Assembly (NCBI GenBank): GCA_945897965.1
Contig: CAMDHK010000002.1
Span: 19,732 to 83,731, forward strand
DNA: 64,000 nucleotides
Origin: Candidatus Kuenenia stuttgartensis
Lineage (GTDB): Bacteria; Planctomycetota; Planctomycetia; Gemmatales; Gemmataceae
Direction of reading: 5' to 3'
Below, piece after piece: positions 8,894 to 19,898 of this stretch (its first letter is position 1; every line of letters starts with the position of its first letter). The notes under the pieces were generated by a model. The model was not told the DNA's origin. It saw only the letters and a list, made by a program, of their open reading frames with translations, and did not search any database. Made by a program: the position numbers and the translations under genes.

Positions 8894-11056
8894 ATGTCTA
8901 CTGCTATTAATGCCACTTGCCCTGGTTGTAAAAAAGTTCTTAAGGTTCCGACCCAGTGGGTCAACCAAGTTATTCGCTGCAAATTTTGCAACATGGCTAT
9001 GCAAATTAAGCCTAATCTTCCGCAACCTCAATCCGGTGTAAAAGCAAATCCAACTCAGCAAAATCCGCAATCTTCGGGTAAGGCTCCTCAAGCACCATCT
9101 GCTGCAGGTCGTAATGGCGTTCCACCTATGCCCGCGGTTCCGCCAATTCCTACGAACCATGCGGGGGCCAAATCGGTAACCAATCAATTTGGATTAACCG
9201 ATGTAAATTACGATCCTTCGTATTCATCGAAGTATCGTAAAAAGAAAGTAAACTGGATTATTCCGGTGGTTGTCATGTTGTTTATGGGAATTCTAGGCGT
9301 TGTTCTGGTGATGGCAGTGCCGTATCTCAAGGACAAGAAAAATAAAGATGCGGAAATAGTCGCTGTAAATGGAGACGGGAAATCTAAAGCCGGTGATAAA
9401 AATGATCCCGCTAAAGATGTAGAAAACGGTAAAGCTGCCGGGAAAAACAAAAAGAATAATCCTGGTGCTGTCGGTTCAAATGCACCCTTTCCCAGACGCG
9501 CCTTGGTTGTAAGCATTCATAATTATCTTTACGCTAATCCAACCCAGTATGGTTTGATGGTGCAAGGTATGAAAAATATTCCAGCAATTACTAAATATTT
9601 GACAAACCAGATGAGGGTGCCGCAGAACCAAATTATGCACCTCAGTGATGCAGCCAAAGATAATCCTGCACCACCTACGAAATCTGTGGTTGAAAGTACA
9701 ATCACTGATTTTTTAAAATCGTCCCGAAAACAAGACCATTTAATGTTGGTGTTTGTGGGGCATGCTGTTGAGAATGATGGCCAGGTTTACCTTGCCCCAA
9801 TTGAAGGTGATCTTACCGACCCCGCAAGTCTCATTCCTTTGGCTTGGCTTTATAAAGAACTTGATAGTTGTGTTGCGCATCAGAAAATTTTAGTTCTAGA
9901 TGTTTGCAGATTTAGCCCAACCATTGGTGTTGAACGGCCGGGCGGCCAACCAATGAGCGCGAAAATGGAGGAAGTCATTAAGGTTGTTCCTGCCGGCCTT
10001 CAGGTTATTACTGCGTGTTCTGCGGAACAACGTTCTATGGAAACAGATGGCGAACCATTGGGTGTATTTTTGGACGGTTTTGTTGATGCTTTGCAAAAAG
10101 GTGTTCAGGGGCAGATACAAAAGCAGGCCGATAATATTCCTATTGATAAACTTTTTGAAGCCACTGTAAAAAATGTTGAAGTGCTTGCGGTGGAACAGAA
10201 ATTCAAGCAAACGCCTAAAATGTATGGGGCGTTTAAGGATAATGGAGCTGAGTTTGATCCTGCAGAACCAATGCCGCCCAAACTTGCAATCACGGGATTA
10301 AAGCCTGTTAATAAGGATGGGATTGCGCTTGTTAAATCTGTGCTCGAAGAAATCGGGACACCCCCAGTAAAATCTTCAGAAATAGATAATTCAATTCGTA
10401 TGGAATATCTGCCCCCGATTTCGGATCAGATAATTAAAGAATATGCAAAAGTTGATGGCCCTGAAACGGACTTGCAAAAAAATGTTAAAAAAGCGCGGAT
10501 CGAACTTTGGGTTATTTCATCATTGCCTGCTCCCGCAGATATAAAAAAGGAAGTAGAGGAAAAACGAAAAAGTGCCAAGGTGAACCTTAATGTTCTTAAA
10601 GATGGTTACCGGGCACCAGCCAATGAACTTACCTTTAAGACGGGCATTGAAAACGACGAGAAAGATGTTGCTCGTATGTTCGTGAACTTACAGGAAGCTC
10701 TTGACGATTTAAAGAAAAATGAAGAAATGAAAGACGCTGAAAGCAAGCGTTGGCAGGCAAATTATGATTTTATACGAGCTCGTTTAGAAGCCCAAATCGC
10801 CTATCTCTACGAATACCAATCAATGCTTGGGCAAATGCGAAAAGAGCTCCCAGCAATGGATCCGAAAATTCATGGCGGGTGGAAATTAGCTGCAACAGCA
10901 AAGCTGCAGGGTGATAGCGCAGGTAAAAAACTTGCAAAAGAATCTACTAAAACCATGGAATCATTGGTGAAAAGTGCGGCAGGAAGCCCTTGGGAAGTGC
11001 TCGCTAAGCGTGAGAAATTTACCACCCTGGGGCTCGAATGGCAGGCAGCAAAATAG
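8894..11056 (+). CDS. membrane-anchored caspase-family (peptidase C14-like) protein with N-terminal zinc-ribbon motif
   Basis: CPGC...CKFC zinc ribbon; single TM (WIIPVVVMLFMGILGVVLVMAVPYL); caspase fold RALVVSIHNY, LVFVGHAVEN (His), ILVLDVCRFS (Cys). Confidence 0.85.
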   Translation: MSTAINATCPGCKKVLKVPTQWVNQVIRCKFCNMAMQIKPNLPQPQSGVKANPTQQNPQSSGKAPQAPSAAGRNGVPPMPAVPPIPTNHAGAKSVTNQFGLTDVNYDPSYSSKYRKKKVNWIIPVVVMLFMGILGVVLVMAVPYLKDKKNKDAEIVAVNGDGKSKAGDKNDPAKDVENGKAAGKNKKNNPGAVGSNAPFPRRALVVSIHNYLYANPTQYGLMVQGMKNIPAITKYLTNQMRVPQNQIMHLSDAAKDNPAPPTKSVVESTITDFLKSSRKQDHLMLVFVGHAVENDGQVYLAPIEGDLTDPASLIPLAWLYKELDSCVAHQKILVLDVCRFSPTIGVERPGGQPMSAKMEEVIKVVPAGLQVITACSAEQRSMETDGEPLGVFLDGFVDALQKGVQGQIQKQADNIPIDKLFEATVKNVEVLAVEQKFKQTPKMYGAFKDNGAEFDPAEPMPPKLAITGLKPVNKDGIALVKSVLEEIGTPPVKSSEIDNSIRMEYLPPISDQIIKEYAKVDGPETDLQKNVKKARIELWVISSLPAPADIKKEVEEKRKSAKVNLNVLKDGYRAPANELTFKTGIENDEKDVARMFVNLQEALDDLKKNEEMKDAESKRWQANYDFIRARLEAQIAYLYEYQSMLGQMRKELPAMDPKIHGGWKLAATAKLQGDSAGKKLAKESTKTMESLVKSAAGSPWEVLAKREKFTTLGLEWQAAK

Positions 11057-11060
11057 TTCT

Positions 11061-14000
11061 TTAAACAGACTTATAGCCTTGGTTTAGGTCTGATATTTCT
11101 GCGGTTTCCTGCCATCGCTCGATTGTGTCAAATGGAATTTTGTTTGGAGCGTTACCCACAATATCGGGTTCAACGCCCGCATAATAAAGAGGCCAAACAT
11201 ATAGGTTGTTTGCAGATCGATCCCAGCCATCAGACCAATCTTGCCAAGTTAATGGTTGCCTGCTAAATAAAAGCCTTTCGAAATCAAGAGTTTCAAGGTT
11301 GCAGGAATTTTCAGACCGATTGATTTGGAGTCTTGGTTGAGAATCACCATTCTTAATAGGCACAAGAATGGTGCTTTGTTTTTCTGAAAAGAGTACAAGG
11401 TTTCCTTCATATATTTTCCAATCTGTGACCCAGCTTGGTAGGTTGCTGCTGATCTGTTCTTTGGAAATTTCAATTCCAGCAAACTTGTACAAGCCTGCAA
11501 TTCCCAAACTTAGACACCTGTTCTGTTGTTCGTTCAATGCTAGGGTTCCACCCGGTTTGGACACGCTACCCATGAGCATTCCATCAATCAATTCGAGAGA
11601 TATTTTGAAGGAAGCGTAACCGTTATCATCCATGCCCGTCATTTCTGCTTCGATGCGATTAATCCCAAGAGAGATTTCTGAGACTCGCAGTGGCCTAATA
11701 AAAGACTTGTTGTTTTGTTGCATTGGAATAAGGAGATCCCGTTCAATAAAGCGCGCTAGTCTTTCCTTGATGGTTTGTAAATCAAGCCTCAGAGTTCTTG
11801 CTTTGCGCCAATCGCTTCTTGTCACTGCATCTTGTTCTGCTTTCCTTAGTTTCATGAAAAGTTTCGGGATGGTACCGGAATGAAAACCTATTTTTAGAAG
11901 CTGGGGAATAGTCTCACCATGCGTTCCTATTGCCATCGGGCGAAGCGATTGGGGCCTATTTGCTCTGTAAAGTCCCCAGTTTTCTTTTGTCTCCCAGAAA
12001 AGAAATCCGAATAAATTTGGTGTTAGCCATATGGTTGTGCCGAAGAACAAATTTGAAAGCACATCGCCAATGAAAGGCGAAAAGAAGTGGACGATTTCTG
12101 GAGTTAGCGGGATGATGATGGGGTAAGTGAATTTTGCTGCAACGGAAGAAATAGGGAATTTGATCGGGTTGATTCCTGGTTCAATTAAAACGACGGTGTA
12201 AAAGCGCAGGAAAAATGCGACAGGCGACCAAAGTAATCCTAGAAAGCCTCGCAGTGCCATCTGCCATGGTTTGGCACGACCCCTCAGTCTTAGCCAATCA
12301 TTTACCCATTGCAGGACAAACTCAAGCCCTTCGATGGTTTTCTTGAAGCTTTGGACCATGATGGTGAACAGGATAGAAATCAATCCATCTTGGATAAGCT
12401 TGCCTAAAGTGAGCATGCTCGAAATTGCAAATTCGGAAAGTAATCGTCCAGGCCTTGAGTTAAGTAGTAAGGTGAACCCGATGAATAGAACAATTTCGCC
12501 TACATGGTATGGGTAGGATTTAGGCAACCAGAGTGCGATAGCTTCCGTGAATAAAAGCGGTTTGAGTATCAGAGAATAAATTATTTGTACTGGCAGGCTT
12601 TTCCAGATTAATAAAAATGGATTCCAAGTAAGAAGGGTTGAAGGAATTTTGTAAAAAATAAACTTGGCTGTTTTCCAGAAAATTAAAAGGCAATCAAGAA
12701 CAAAAGTTCTGAACGAATGATTGTTGATGATACCAAAAAAGAATAAGCCAAGAGTTATAAAGGTTAGAGTTCTAATTAAATCAGGAATACGATCACCTGA
12801 GATTTTATCGGAAATTAAATCAGCAGATTCGATAAGTAAAAAAGAGCCACCAAAGGGAAGAGTAAGAAATTTAGTTAGGGTTCTTCCCGTTGCGGTGCCG
12901 AAGTTTAAAGCAGTGGATTTTTCTAGCCATCGGAGATAGAAATCGCTTCGTCTATACACACCGTCTAACTGCAAAGAAAGATTTTCATCCAAGGCAAGAA
13001 GCGCATCACCTTTAAAAAAAGATGCAGCATCTCTGATATCCTCAAGCTTAAGGTGATTTCGGGAAATCATATCCCGAAGCTCGGAGTAATTGAGATATCC
13101 CTGTTCAATAATGCGGTCAAGGAATTCTTCGACTAACCTTCTTCGGGCGATTTCGCCAAACGCACCTTCACTTTTCAAGCCAACGGACTGCAAATTGTTT
13201 TCAATAATTGGTCGAATTTCATCACGAAGCAGTTTTTCGTTTTGTTTCCACACCAATTGAAGAAGCGTTTCAAGTTTTTTGCGGTCGGCGAATGCAAGTC
13301 GGGTGGTGATTGCATTCAAACTGGCTTCTCTAAGCCTTTGGTGGATTTTTATTAGCCTTTGAAAACGGAGCGGGCGTTTCATCGGCTTTTTTCCGAACGA
13401 TATTGCCCAGCTAAAAATATCGATCCGATATATTTCCTGCTCGTAATCTTCGCATGCACTTTGTAGTTCGGTCAGCAACCGCGCTTCGACAGGGGAAGAA
13501 CCCTGATCGGCTTTATCTAATAGGGGTAGAAGCGCCGATTCCCAATTTTGGAAATCACTTGAGTTGAAATTTAGAGCGGCTTGAAGCCGTTTGACCAGTT
13601 TGCGGATTTCTTTGTGTGCTTTTTCGATGGTATTCGGAGATAATTCCGCAGGGGCGACACGATTTGCTTGAGTCCATAATATTGCAGATACCGTGGCGTT
13701 GTTTAGGGAAGATTCTTTCTCTGCTTGTTCAGACAGTCTTTTAAAGTATTCGCTGGATTCTTCTGCATGAGTTTCTGGAGTAGGGTGGGGGTTTTGGGTT
13801 CCAGGTATTCGTGTCTCTTGAAAAATAATGTCTTCTGCAACATCATTTCTAAGAATTAAAAGCAACGAGTCATAGTCTTTGATGGAAGGGAAATAGTTCG
13901 CCAGCAAGTTTTCTGAAAAGCGATAGAGTTCTGCAAATGATGCTGCGAAAGAAATATATTTGTCTGCGATATCTTGTTCAGAAAAAACTTTATGTTCTTG

Positions 14001-14450
14001 TTCCAATACCATTAATGCTTCAGAAAAAATAGTACGCCCGATGGTTTTAATTTTTTTTTCGATAACTGCTTCTGATAAAAGGCCTTTCTCTTTGAGTTCG
14101 ATGAATTTTAATTTTACCTCTGCGTGAAACAATCTACGCCAATACAAGGTGTTGCGTTCCTCAATACTGAACTTCCCTGGCATTTCTCCTTCAACTTTTG
14201 CAAGGAGCAATATTTTTCCAAATGGTAATGATCCGATTTCCAATTCAAATTCAAGTTCTTGGGATAAAGAATTGATAGTTTCAAAATCTGTCCAAATAGA
14301 ATCAATGCTGGAAAACTGGCTTGATATCAATCCTAGGATTGCTGGAAGTTTGCGTTGGTGCAAAACGACCTTATCCACGACTTTTCTTGGAACCAATACG
14401 AGTCGTGGTTCAATATTCTTTAATTCGATTTCGATAGTGTTTCGATACAT
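11061..14450 (-). CDS. large multi-TM protein of unknown function, 1129 aa
   Basis: Long ORF with several hydrophobic segments in the middle (e.g. LIRTLTFITLGLFFFGIINN, TFVLDCLLIFWKTAKFIFYKI); no family recognised. Confidence 0.8.
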   Translation of the reverse strand: MYRNTIEIELKNIEPRLVLVPRKVVDKVVLHQRKLPAILGLISSQFSSIDSIWTDFETINSLSQELEFELEIGSLPFGKILLLAKVEGEMPGKFSIEERNTLYWRRLFHAEVKLKFIELKEKGLLSEAVIEKKIKTIGRTIFSEALMVLEQEHKVFSEQDIADKYISFAASFAELYRFSENLLANYFPSIKDYDSLLLILRNDVAEDIIFQETRIPGTQNPHPTPETHAEESSEYFKRLSEQAEKESSLNNATVSAILWTQANRVAPAELSPNTIEKAHKEIRKLVKRLQAALNFNSSDFQNWESALLPLLDKADQGSSPVEARLLTELQSACEDYEQEIYRIDIFSWAISFGKKPMKRPLRFQRLIKIHQRLREASLNAITTRLAFADRKKLETLLQLVWKQNEKLLRDEIRPIIENNLQSVGLKSEGAFGEIARRRLVEEFLDRIIEQGYLNYSELRDMISRNHLKLEDIRDAASFFKGDALLALDENLSLQLDGVYRRSDFYLRWLEKSTALNFGTATGRTLTKFLTLPFGGSFLLIESADLISDKISGDRIPDLIRTLTFITLGLFFFGIINNHSFRTFVLDCLLIFWKTAKFIFYKIPSTLLTWNPFLLIWKSLPVQIIYSLILKPLLFTEAIALWLPKSYPYHVGEIVLFIGFTLLLNSRPGRLLSEFAISSMLTLGKLIQDGLISILFTIMVQSFKKTIEGLEFVLQWVNDWLRLRGRAKPWQMALRGFLGLLWSPVAFFLRFYTVVLIEPGINPIKFPISSVAAKFTYPIIIPLTPEIVHFFSPFIGDVLSNLFFGTTIWLTPNLFGFLFWETKENWGLYRANRPQSLRPMAIGTHGETIPQLLKIGFHSGTIPKLFMKLRKAEQDAVTRSDWRKARTLRLDLQTIKERLARFIERDLLIPMQQNNKSFIRPLRVSEISLGINRIEAEMTGMDDNGYASFKISLELIDGMLMGSVSKPGGTLALNEQQNRCLSLGIAGLYKFAGIEISKEQISSNLPSWVTDWKIYEGNLVLFSEKQSTILVPIKNGDSQPRLQINRSENSCNLETLDFERLLFSRQPLTWQDWSDGWDRSANNLYVWPLYYAGVEPDIVGNAPNKIPFDTIERWQETAEISDLNQGYKSV

Positions 14451-14602
14451 GGCTTTCTACAATTAAAAAATTTCTTATGCCAATATAAGAACAGGAATTC
14501 AAACGATTTTCGAGAATTCTTTTGAATATTTGTTTTAAAATTGATTTCTAAATTACAATAAGATTGGGTTATAGGTTTTTTATCAAAATTTATGGGTCAT
14601 TT

Positions 14603-16021
14603 ATGAATATTTCAGAACTTCCCTCCAATTTAAAACAGCTTAAAGCTTCAGATTGGAAGTCAAAGCCAGTAAAGGAAGAAATAAGGTCTAACCTTCTCAA
14701 GGCGCTTAAAAATAATCAGCCTTTGTTTTCTGGTATCATTGGTTACGAAAATACTGTTTTGCCTTCTTTGCAAATCGCCCTTCTTGCAAACCATGATATT
14801 CTTTTTCTAGGAGAAAAAGGGCAAGCGAAAAGTAGGCTCATGCGGGCTTTGATTCAGTTTCTAGACGAATGTATTCCTTTTATTGATCACCCTTCAATCC
14901 CTGTCCATGAAGACCCATATCACCCAATTACCACCGCAGGCAAAAATTTTCTTGCACAGCATACTGATGAGCAAGTTCCTATCGGGTGGTGGAAACGGGA
15001 AGATCGTTACGCAGAAAGATTGGCCCCAGGTACAAAATTCGCTGATATCATTGGTGAAATCGATCCAGGCAAGTTGGTATCTGGTGTAAGCATGGCAACA
15101 GAGGATGCGCTGCATTTTGGGCTTATCCCGAGAATGCATCGTGGTATTTTTGCTATGAACGAAATTCCAGAATTAGACGAATTGGTGCAGGTTGGTTTGT
15201 TTAATATATTAGAGGAGCGTGATGTACAAATCCGCGGTTATCCCGTCAAATTTGACCTCGATATTTTTGTTCTTTTTTCTGCAAATCCTTCCACCTATAA
15301 CCGTAGTGGTAAAGTTATACCACAACTAAAAGACCGTATTGGGTCCCTGATTCAGACTCATTATCCCCTAGATCGGGATGGTGGGATTGAAATCATGGAG
15401 CAAGAGTCAGGGAATGTAGAAGACAAAGCGTTTCCTGTTGCTGTTCCTAGATTTATGAAGGAAATTGTTGAACAAATTAGCAGGTCTGCACGAAAATCCA
15501 AGTTTATTGATCAGCAGTCTGGTGTAAGTGCTAGATTTTCAATTGCCAATTATAAAACCATGATAGCTAGTGCAAGGCGCAGGGGCGTTTGCCTTCAAGA
15601 AGATTCTGCTGTTCCCAGAATAAGTGATCTATCTCATCTTGCTTCCTCCTCACTGGGGAAGTTGGAGTTGGATTTGATGGGTAGTCATCAAATGACAGAA
15701 AAGCAGATCCTTGATTCTTTAATTGCTGATGCTGTAAAAATGGTTTTTCAGGAGTATGTTGATGCATCAGGGTTAGAGGAGATATCACAAGTATTTGGCA
15801 AAGGTGTTAAGATAGAAGTAGGCGATATGCTTCCATCTTCGCATTATGCGGAAAGAATTAAAGTGATACCCAAGGCTTGGGAAAAAACCTTTGAAGTAAA
15901 CCCAAGTGAAAATGATGCAGTGCGAGCGTCTTGCATTGAATTTGTATTGGCAGGTTTGCACGCATCGGACAAAATTTCCCGTTCTTCAAAACATGGCCGA
16001 ATTAGTTACGAATTACGTTAA
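14603..16021 (+). CDS. MoxR/magnesium-chelatase ChlI-like AAA+ ATPase (start near 14603; ORF open from 14564)
   Basis: Walker [74 protein letters not shown]. Confidence 0.85.
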   Translation: MNISELPSNLKQLKASDWKSKPVKEEIRSNLLKALKNNQPLFSGIIGYENTVLPSLQIALLANHDILFLGEKGQAKSRLMRALIQFLDECIPFIDHPSIPVHEDPYHPITTAGKNFLAQHTDEQVPIGWWKREDRYAERLAPGTKFADIIGEIDPGKLVSGVSMATEDALHFGLIPRMHRGIFAMNEIPELDELVQVGLFNILEERDVQIRGYPVKFDLDIFVLFSANPSTYNRSGKVIPQLKDRIGSLIQTHYPLDRDGGIEIMEQESGNVEDKAFPVAVPRFMKEIVEQISRSARKSKFIDQQSGVSARFSIANYKTMIASARRRGVCLQEDSAVPRISDLSHLASSSLGKLELDLMGSHQMTEKQILDSLIADAVKMVFQEYVDASGLEEISQVFGKGVKIEVGDMLPSSHYAERIKVIPKAWEKTFEVNPSENDAVRASCIEFVLAGLHASDKISRSSKHGRISYELR

Positions 16022-16034
16022 AAGTGAGGAATTG

Positions 16035-17735
16035 ATGGCAACTGAACCAAAGTTTGGTGGCATTGTTCATACTTATCAAAAGTATGATCCAGCAAGTTTT
16101 CCGAACCCTAGTTCTGATGCTCCAGATCTTGTTTCGCCTGCTTTTGAACACATGATGCATTATGGTTCCCTCAAAAGACTGACCGAGGAGCAACTTGCCC
16201 GTGCTGTGCAAATAGATCCTAGCCAAATCCAAGGTTTTGGACCCACCATGGAAAGGTTGATGGAGGTCCTTGAAGCGCGGAAGCGAAAGATTCTTGAAAC
16301 CTTTGAAACTGAATCCGTGACCAAGGAAGCTAAAGACGATTACGACAATTCTTATCGCGATTTAAAGCCCCCTAAAACTATTGCTGAAGAATTCAAGAAA
16401 GCCACCAAGGCTGAGCAATTAAATCAGCTCGAAGATCTTTGGTATAAAGCGGGCGGTGAGAAATCCCCTTTTGGAAATCAGTTGCTTGGCGTTTTTGAAT
16501 CTTTAGCAATTAAATACCAAGTCGATGAGCTTGCCTCAAAATATGAATTCACGGGCACCCAATCTCTCGATGTTCCCAAGGCTTTAGAGGTAAAAGCGGA
16601 GCTTGAAAAAATTGATGAGCTTTTAAAGCAGTTAAAAGATGCCATGGAGAATGCCCAGATTGGTGTCATTAATATGGAGGATCTTTCTCAGTTTTTAGAA
16701 TCAGGCGACATGGATCAATTGAATGCCTTGCAAAAGCAGATTCAAGAAATGATTAAAGCCATGCAGGAAAATCAAGGTATCGACTCCGATGGGAAAAATC
16801 TCAAGCTGACCCCCAAGGCATATAAGATTTTTCAGTCCAAACTGTTAGGTAAGATATTCGACCAGCTTAAAGCTTCTAGGTCAGGTCGGCATATGGTAGG
16901 GGTTTCTGGCGAAGGAGCTGTTGAAACACAGAAGACTAAGCCTTTTGAATTTGGTGATTCACTTGCCAGCCTTGATATTCAGTCTTCCATTGTAAATATG
17001 CTGGTTCGGTCGGGTGGGAAGATGCCTGAATATCTTCATCCCGGGGATTTAGTGGTTAATAAAACTAAAAACAATCCCAAGTGTGCCACGGTTGTGTTGC
17101 TCGATATGTCTGGGTCAATGCGATACGATGGTCAGTATGTTAATGTGAAACGAATGGGATTGGCTCTTGATGGCTTGATTCGTTCGGAATATCCGGGTGA
17201 TAGGCTGCACTTTGTAGAGATGTATACTTTTGCCAAGATTCGTAGCAGTTCAGAAATAGTATCTTTGATGCCCAAGCCTGTGACGGTTTTTGATCCAGTG
17301 GTCAGGCTGAAGGCTGATATGTCGGATCCCGATATAACAGAGATGGATATACCTCCTCACTTTACCAATATTCAACATGGATTGCAGCAGGCGCGCAACC
17401 TTTTGGCCAATTCCGATACTAGTAACAAGCAAGTTATGATCGTTACCGATGGTTTGCCTACAGCACATTTTGAAGGAAAGGATCTGTATCTTTTTTATCC
17501 TCCCGACCCAAGAACCGAGGCGGCAACATTGAAGGAAGCGATGCTTTGCGCACGCGAAGGAATCACCGTAAATGTGTTTCTTATGTCCTCTTGGAATCAA
17601 TCATCTGAAGATGTGCAATTTGCATACAAGATGGCTCAAAGTTCGAAGGGCAGGGTTATATTTGTCGCGGGCAAGGATCTTGATCGCTATGTAATTTGGG
17701 ATTATCTTTCTCGACGAAAAACCATTTTAGGTTGA
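16035..17735 (+). CDS. von Willebrand factor type A domain protein, partner of the upstream AAA ATPase
   Basis: MIDAS CATVVLLDMSGSM; VMIVTDGLPTAHF; ATG 16035 preceded by GAGGA; ORF open from 15906 overlaps upstream gene. Confidence 0.88.
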   Translation: MATEPKFGGIVHTYQKYDPASFPNPSSDAPDLVSPAFEHMMHYGSLKRLTEEQLARAVQIDPSQIQGFGPTMERLMEVLEARKRKILETFETESVTKEAKDDYDNSYRDLKPPKTIAEEFKKATKAEQLNQLEDLWYKAGGEKSPFGNQLLGVFESLAIKYQVDELASKYEFTGTQSLDVPKALEVKAELEKIDELLKQLKDAMENAQIGVINMEDLSQFLESGDMDQLNALQKQIQEMIKAMQENQGIDSDGKNLKLTPKAYKIFQSKLLGKIFDQLKASRSGRHMVGVSGEGAVETQKTKPFEFGDSLASLDIQSSIVNMLVRSGGKMPEYLHPGDLVVNKTKNNPKCATVVLLDMSGSMRYDGQYVNVKRMGLALDGLIRSEYPGDRLHFVEMYTFAKIRSSSEIVSLMPKPVTVFDPVVRLKADMSDPDITEMDIPPHFTNIQHGLQQARNLLANSDTSNKQVMIVTDGLPTAHFEGKDLYLFYPPDPRTEAATLKEAMLCAREGITVNVFLMSSWNQSSEDVQFAYKMAQSSKGRVIFVAGKDLDRYVIWDYLSRRKTILG

Positions 17736-17802
17736 TAACTTAGAAGTTGCTTCATTTTGATCATCGATTAGCATACTAGGATGATTATAAATGGAGGCTT
17801 AG

Positions 17803-18642
17803 ATGACCCGAAAATTGCTAAGTGATTTTGATATCGCACGATATCATGATGATGGTTTCGTTATCTCAAAATCTTTTTTTGATCCCCAAGAAATTGATCT
17901 GTTGAGCAAATCTGCAAGGGAAGATCACGAACTTGATAAGCATTCGTTTGGAAGGCGAGATGGCGAAGGCGGCACCGTCAAACTTTCTCTTTGGAACCAT
18001 CCTGGAGATGGTATTTATGGAATGTTTGCTAGGTGCGAGCGCATGGTTCGTTCGGTTGAAAAAATTCTTGAGGGCGAAGCCTATCATTATCATTCTAAAA
18101 TGATCATGAAGGATGCGAAAATTGGTGGAGCTTGGGCTTGGCACCAAGATTATGGATATTGGTATCAAAACCATGTCCTTCGTCCGCTGCTTACAAGTGT
18201 TAGTATTGCAGTAGATCCTGCCACCCGAGAAAATGGCTGTTTGCAAGTTATTGCGGGGTCGCATCATTGTGGCCGAATAAACCATGTGCTATCAGGTGAT
18301 CAGGCTGGAGCAGACATGGAAAGAGTCAATGACATTTTAAAAAGAATGCCATTGGTTTATTGTGTAATGGAGCCTGGTGATGCGATATTTTTTCATCCTA
18401 ATTTGTTGCATCGATCAGACCAGAATAATTCAGATAACCCAAGATGGTCTATGATTTGCTGCTATAACGCTGCAAGGAATAATCCTGCAAGGGAATCCCA
18501 CCATCCCTCTTATACTCCTTTGCATGTGGTTTCAGATGCAAAGATAAAAGAAGTTGGGATCAAGCGTTTCTCAGATGATGCAACGGATGTTGCATGGTTA
18601 AGCGATGCTAAGGATAAAAGCGCAACGGTTTTGGAATCCTAG
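17803..18642 (+). CDS. phytanoyl-CoA dioxygenase (PhyH) family protein
   Basis: WAWHQDYGYWYQN, VAVDPATRENGCLQVIAGSHHCGRI, FFHPNLLHRSDQNNSDNPRW. Confidence 0.88.
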   Translation: MTRKLLSDFDIARYHDDGFVISKSFFDPQEIDLLSKSAREDHELDKHSFGRRDGEGGTVKLSLWNHPGDGIYGMFARCERMVRSVEKILEGEAYHYHSKMIMKDAKIGGAWAWHQDYGYWYQNHVLRPLLTSVSIAVDPATRENGCLQVIAGSHHCGRINHVLSGDQAGADMERVNDILKRMPLVYCVMEPGDAIFFHPNLLHRSDQNNSDNPRWSMICCYNAARNNPARESHHPSYTPLHVVSDAKIKEVGIKRFSDDATDVAWLSDAKDKSATVLES

Positions 18643-18662
18643 TAAAAGTTAAGCACAGGGAT

Positions 18663-19898
18663 TTAGGGTTTTGCCCAGACTTGCGCTAGGTGTAAAAGGA
18701 CTTCAACCGCTTTTTCCATCTCTTCGAGACAAGTCCATTCCAAAGGTGAATGGGGGTTGTGCTCACCCGTGGATAAGTTGGGAGTTGGAAGTCCTATTTC
18801 TGTCATTCTTGATCCATCGGTGCCACCCCGAACTGATGTTACCTTAGGTTGCAACCCTGCGAGTTTCATGGCTTCTACTGCAAAAGGTATCGCTCGGGGT
18901 TCTTTGCTCATTCCATCCGCCATATTGCGATATTGTTTTGTCACCAGAATATCAAACTTGGATTCAGGGTATTCAAGTTGAATTTGAGAGGCAATTTGGG
19001 AGAGGAACGCTTCATACTCGCGAAGTTTCTTGGAATTAAAATCGCGTAATAGAATCTTGATCGTAACTTCTGCGACGCCGCCTGCAATAGTGTAAGGGTG
19101 AAGAAAGCCTTCCATTCCCTCGGTAGTTTCAGGGGCAAGTTTTTTCGTAGGCAATCTCTCGATAAAAATAGCAGCAAGACGGATGGCATTGGTCATGCGG
19201 TTTTTTGCAATGGAAGGGTGTATATTTCTGCCATGAATGGTGACAGTTGCCAGATCTGCAGAGAATGTTTCGCCATCGATTTCGCCCTGACCCGCCCCAT
19301 CTAATGTGTAGGCTGCAATCGCACCTAATTCTTTTAGATCTAGATGGTTTACGCCTTTGCCTATTTCTTCATCGCAAGTAAAGCAGATGCGAATATCACC
19401 ATGAATAATGCTGTTGTTTTTGATTAATTCTTGTGCAGCTTGCATGATAACAGCAACGCCCGCTTTATTATCTGCTCCTAAAAGTGTAGTTCCATCGGTG
19501 GTGATGATGGTTTTCCCTTTGAGGGGTGGTAGGTCATGATTTTCGTTGGTGGTGATGATTTTGGTTTTATCTTTTGGAAGGACGATATCTTTGCCATCAT
19601 AGTTTTCATGAATAATGGGGGAGACATTTTTGCCCGAGGTTTCAGGGGAAGTGTCCATGTGGGCGACCCAGGCTATCGTGGGGATAGATCTACCTGCATT
19701 GCTTGGGATTGTGCCAAATACTAGGCCATATTCTGTCTGGTGGGCATCTTTGATACCGATTTCATGAAGTTCTTTGACCAGCATTTTGCCTAACTCTAAT
19801 TGTCCATTTGTACTGGGATAAGTTTTTGAATTCTCATCTGCCTGGGTGTCAATTTTTACATAGTCGCAAAATCGTTTGAGTAAATTGTTGTGGTTCAT
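18663..19898 (-). CDS. pepT: peptidase T (tripeptide aminopeptidase)
   Basis: VDTQADENSKTYPST, VAHMDTSPETSGKNVSP, LGADNKAGVAVIM, FTCDEEIGKGVNH. Confidence 0.93.
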   Translation of the reverse strand: MNHNNLLKRFCDYVKIDTQADENSKTYPSTNGQLELGKMLVKELHEIGIKDAHQTEYGLVFGTIPSNAGRSIPTIAWVAHMDTSPETSGKNVSPIIHENYDGKDIVLPKDKTKIITTNENHDLPPLKGKTIITTDGTTLLGADNKAGVAVIMQAAQELIKNNSIIHGDIRICFTCDEEIGKGVNHLDLKELGAIAAYTLDGAGQGEIDGETFSADLATVTIHGRNIHPSIAKNRMTNAIRLAAIFIERLPTKKLAPETTEGMEGFLHPYTIAGGVAEVTIKILLRDFNSKKLREYEAFLSQIASQIQLEYPESKFDILVTKQYRNMADGMSKEPRAIPFAVEAMKLAGLQPKVTSVRGGTDGSRMTEIGLPTPNLSTGEHNPHSPLEWTCLEEMEKAVEVLLHLAQVWAKP

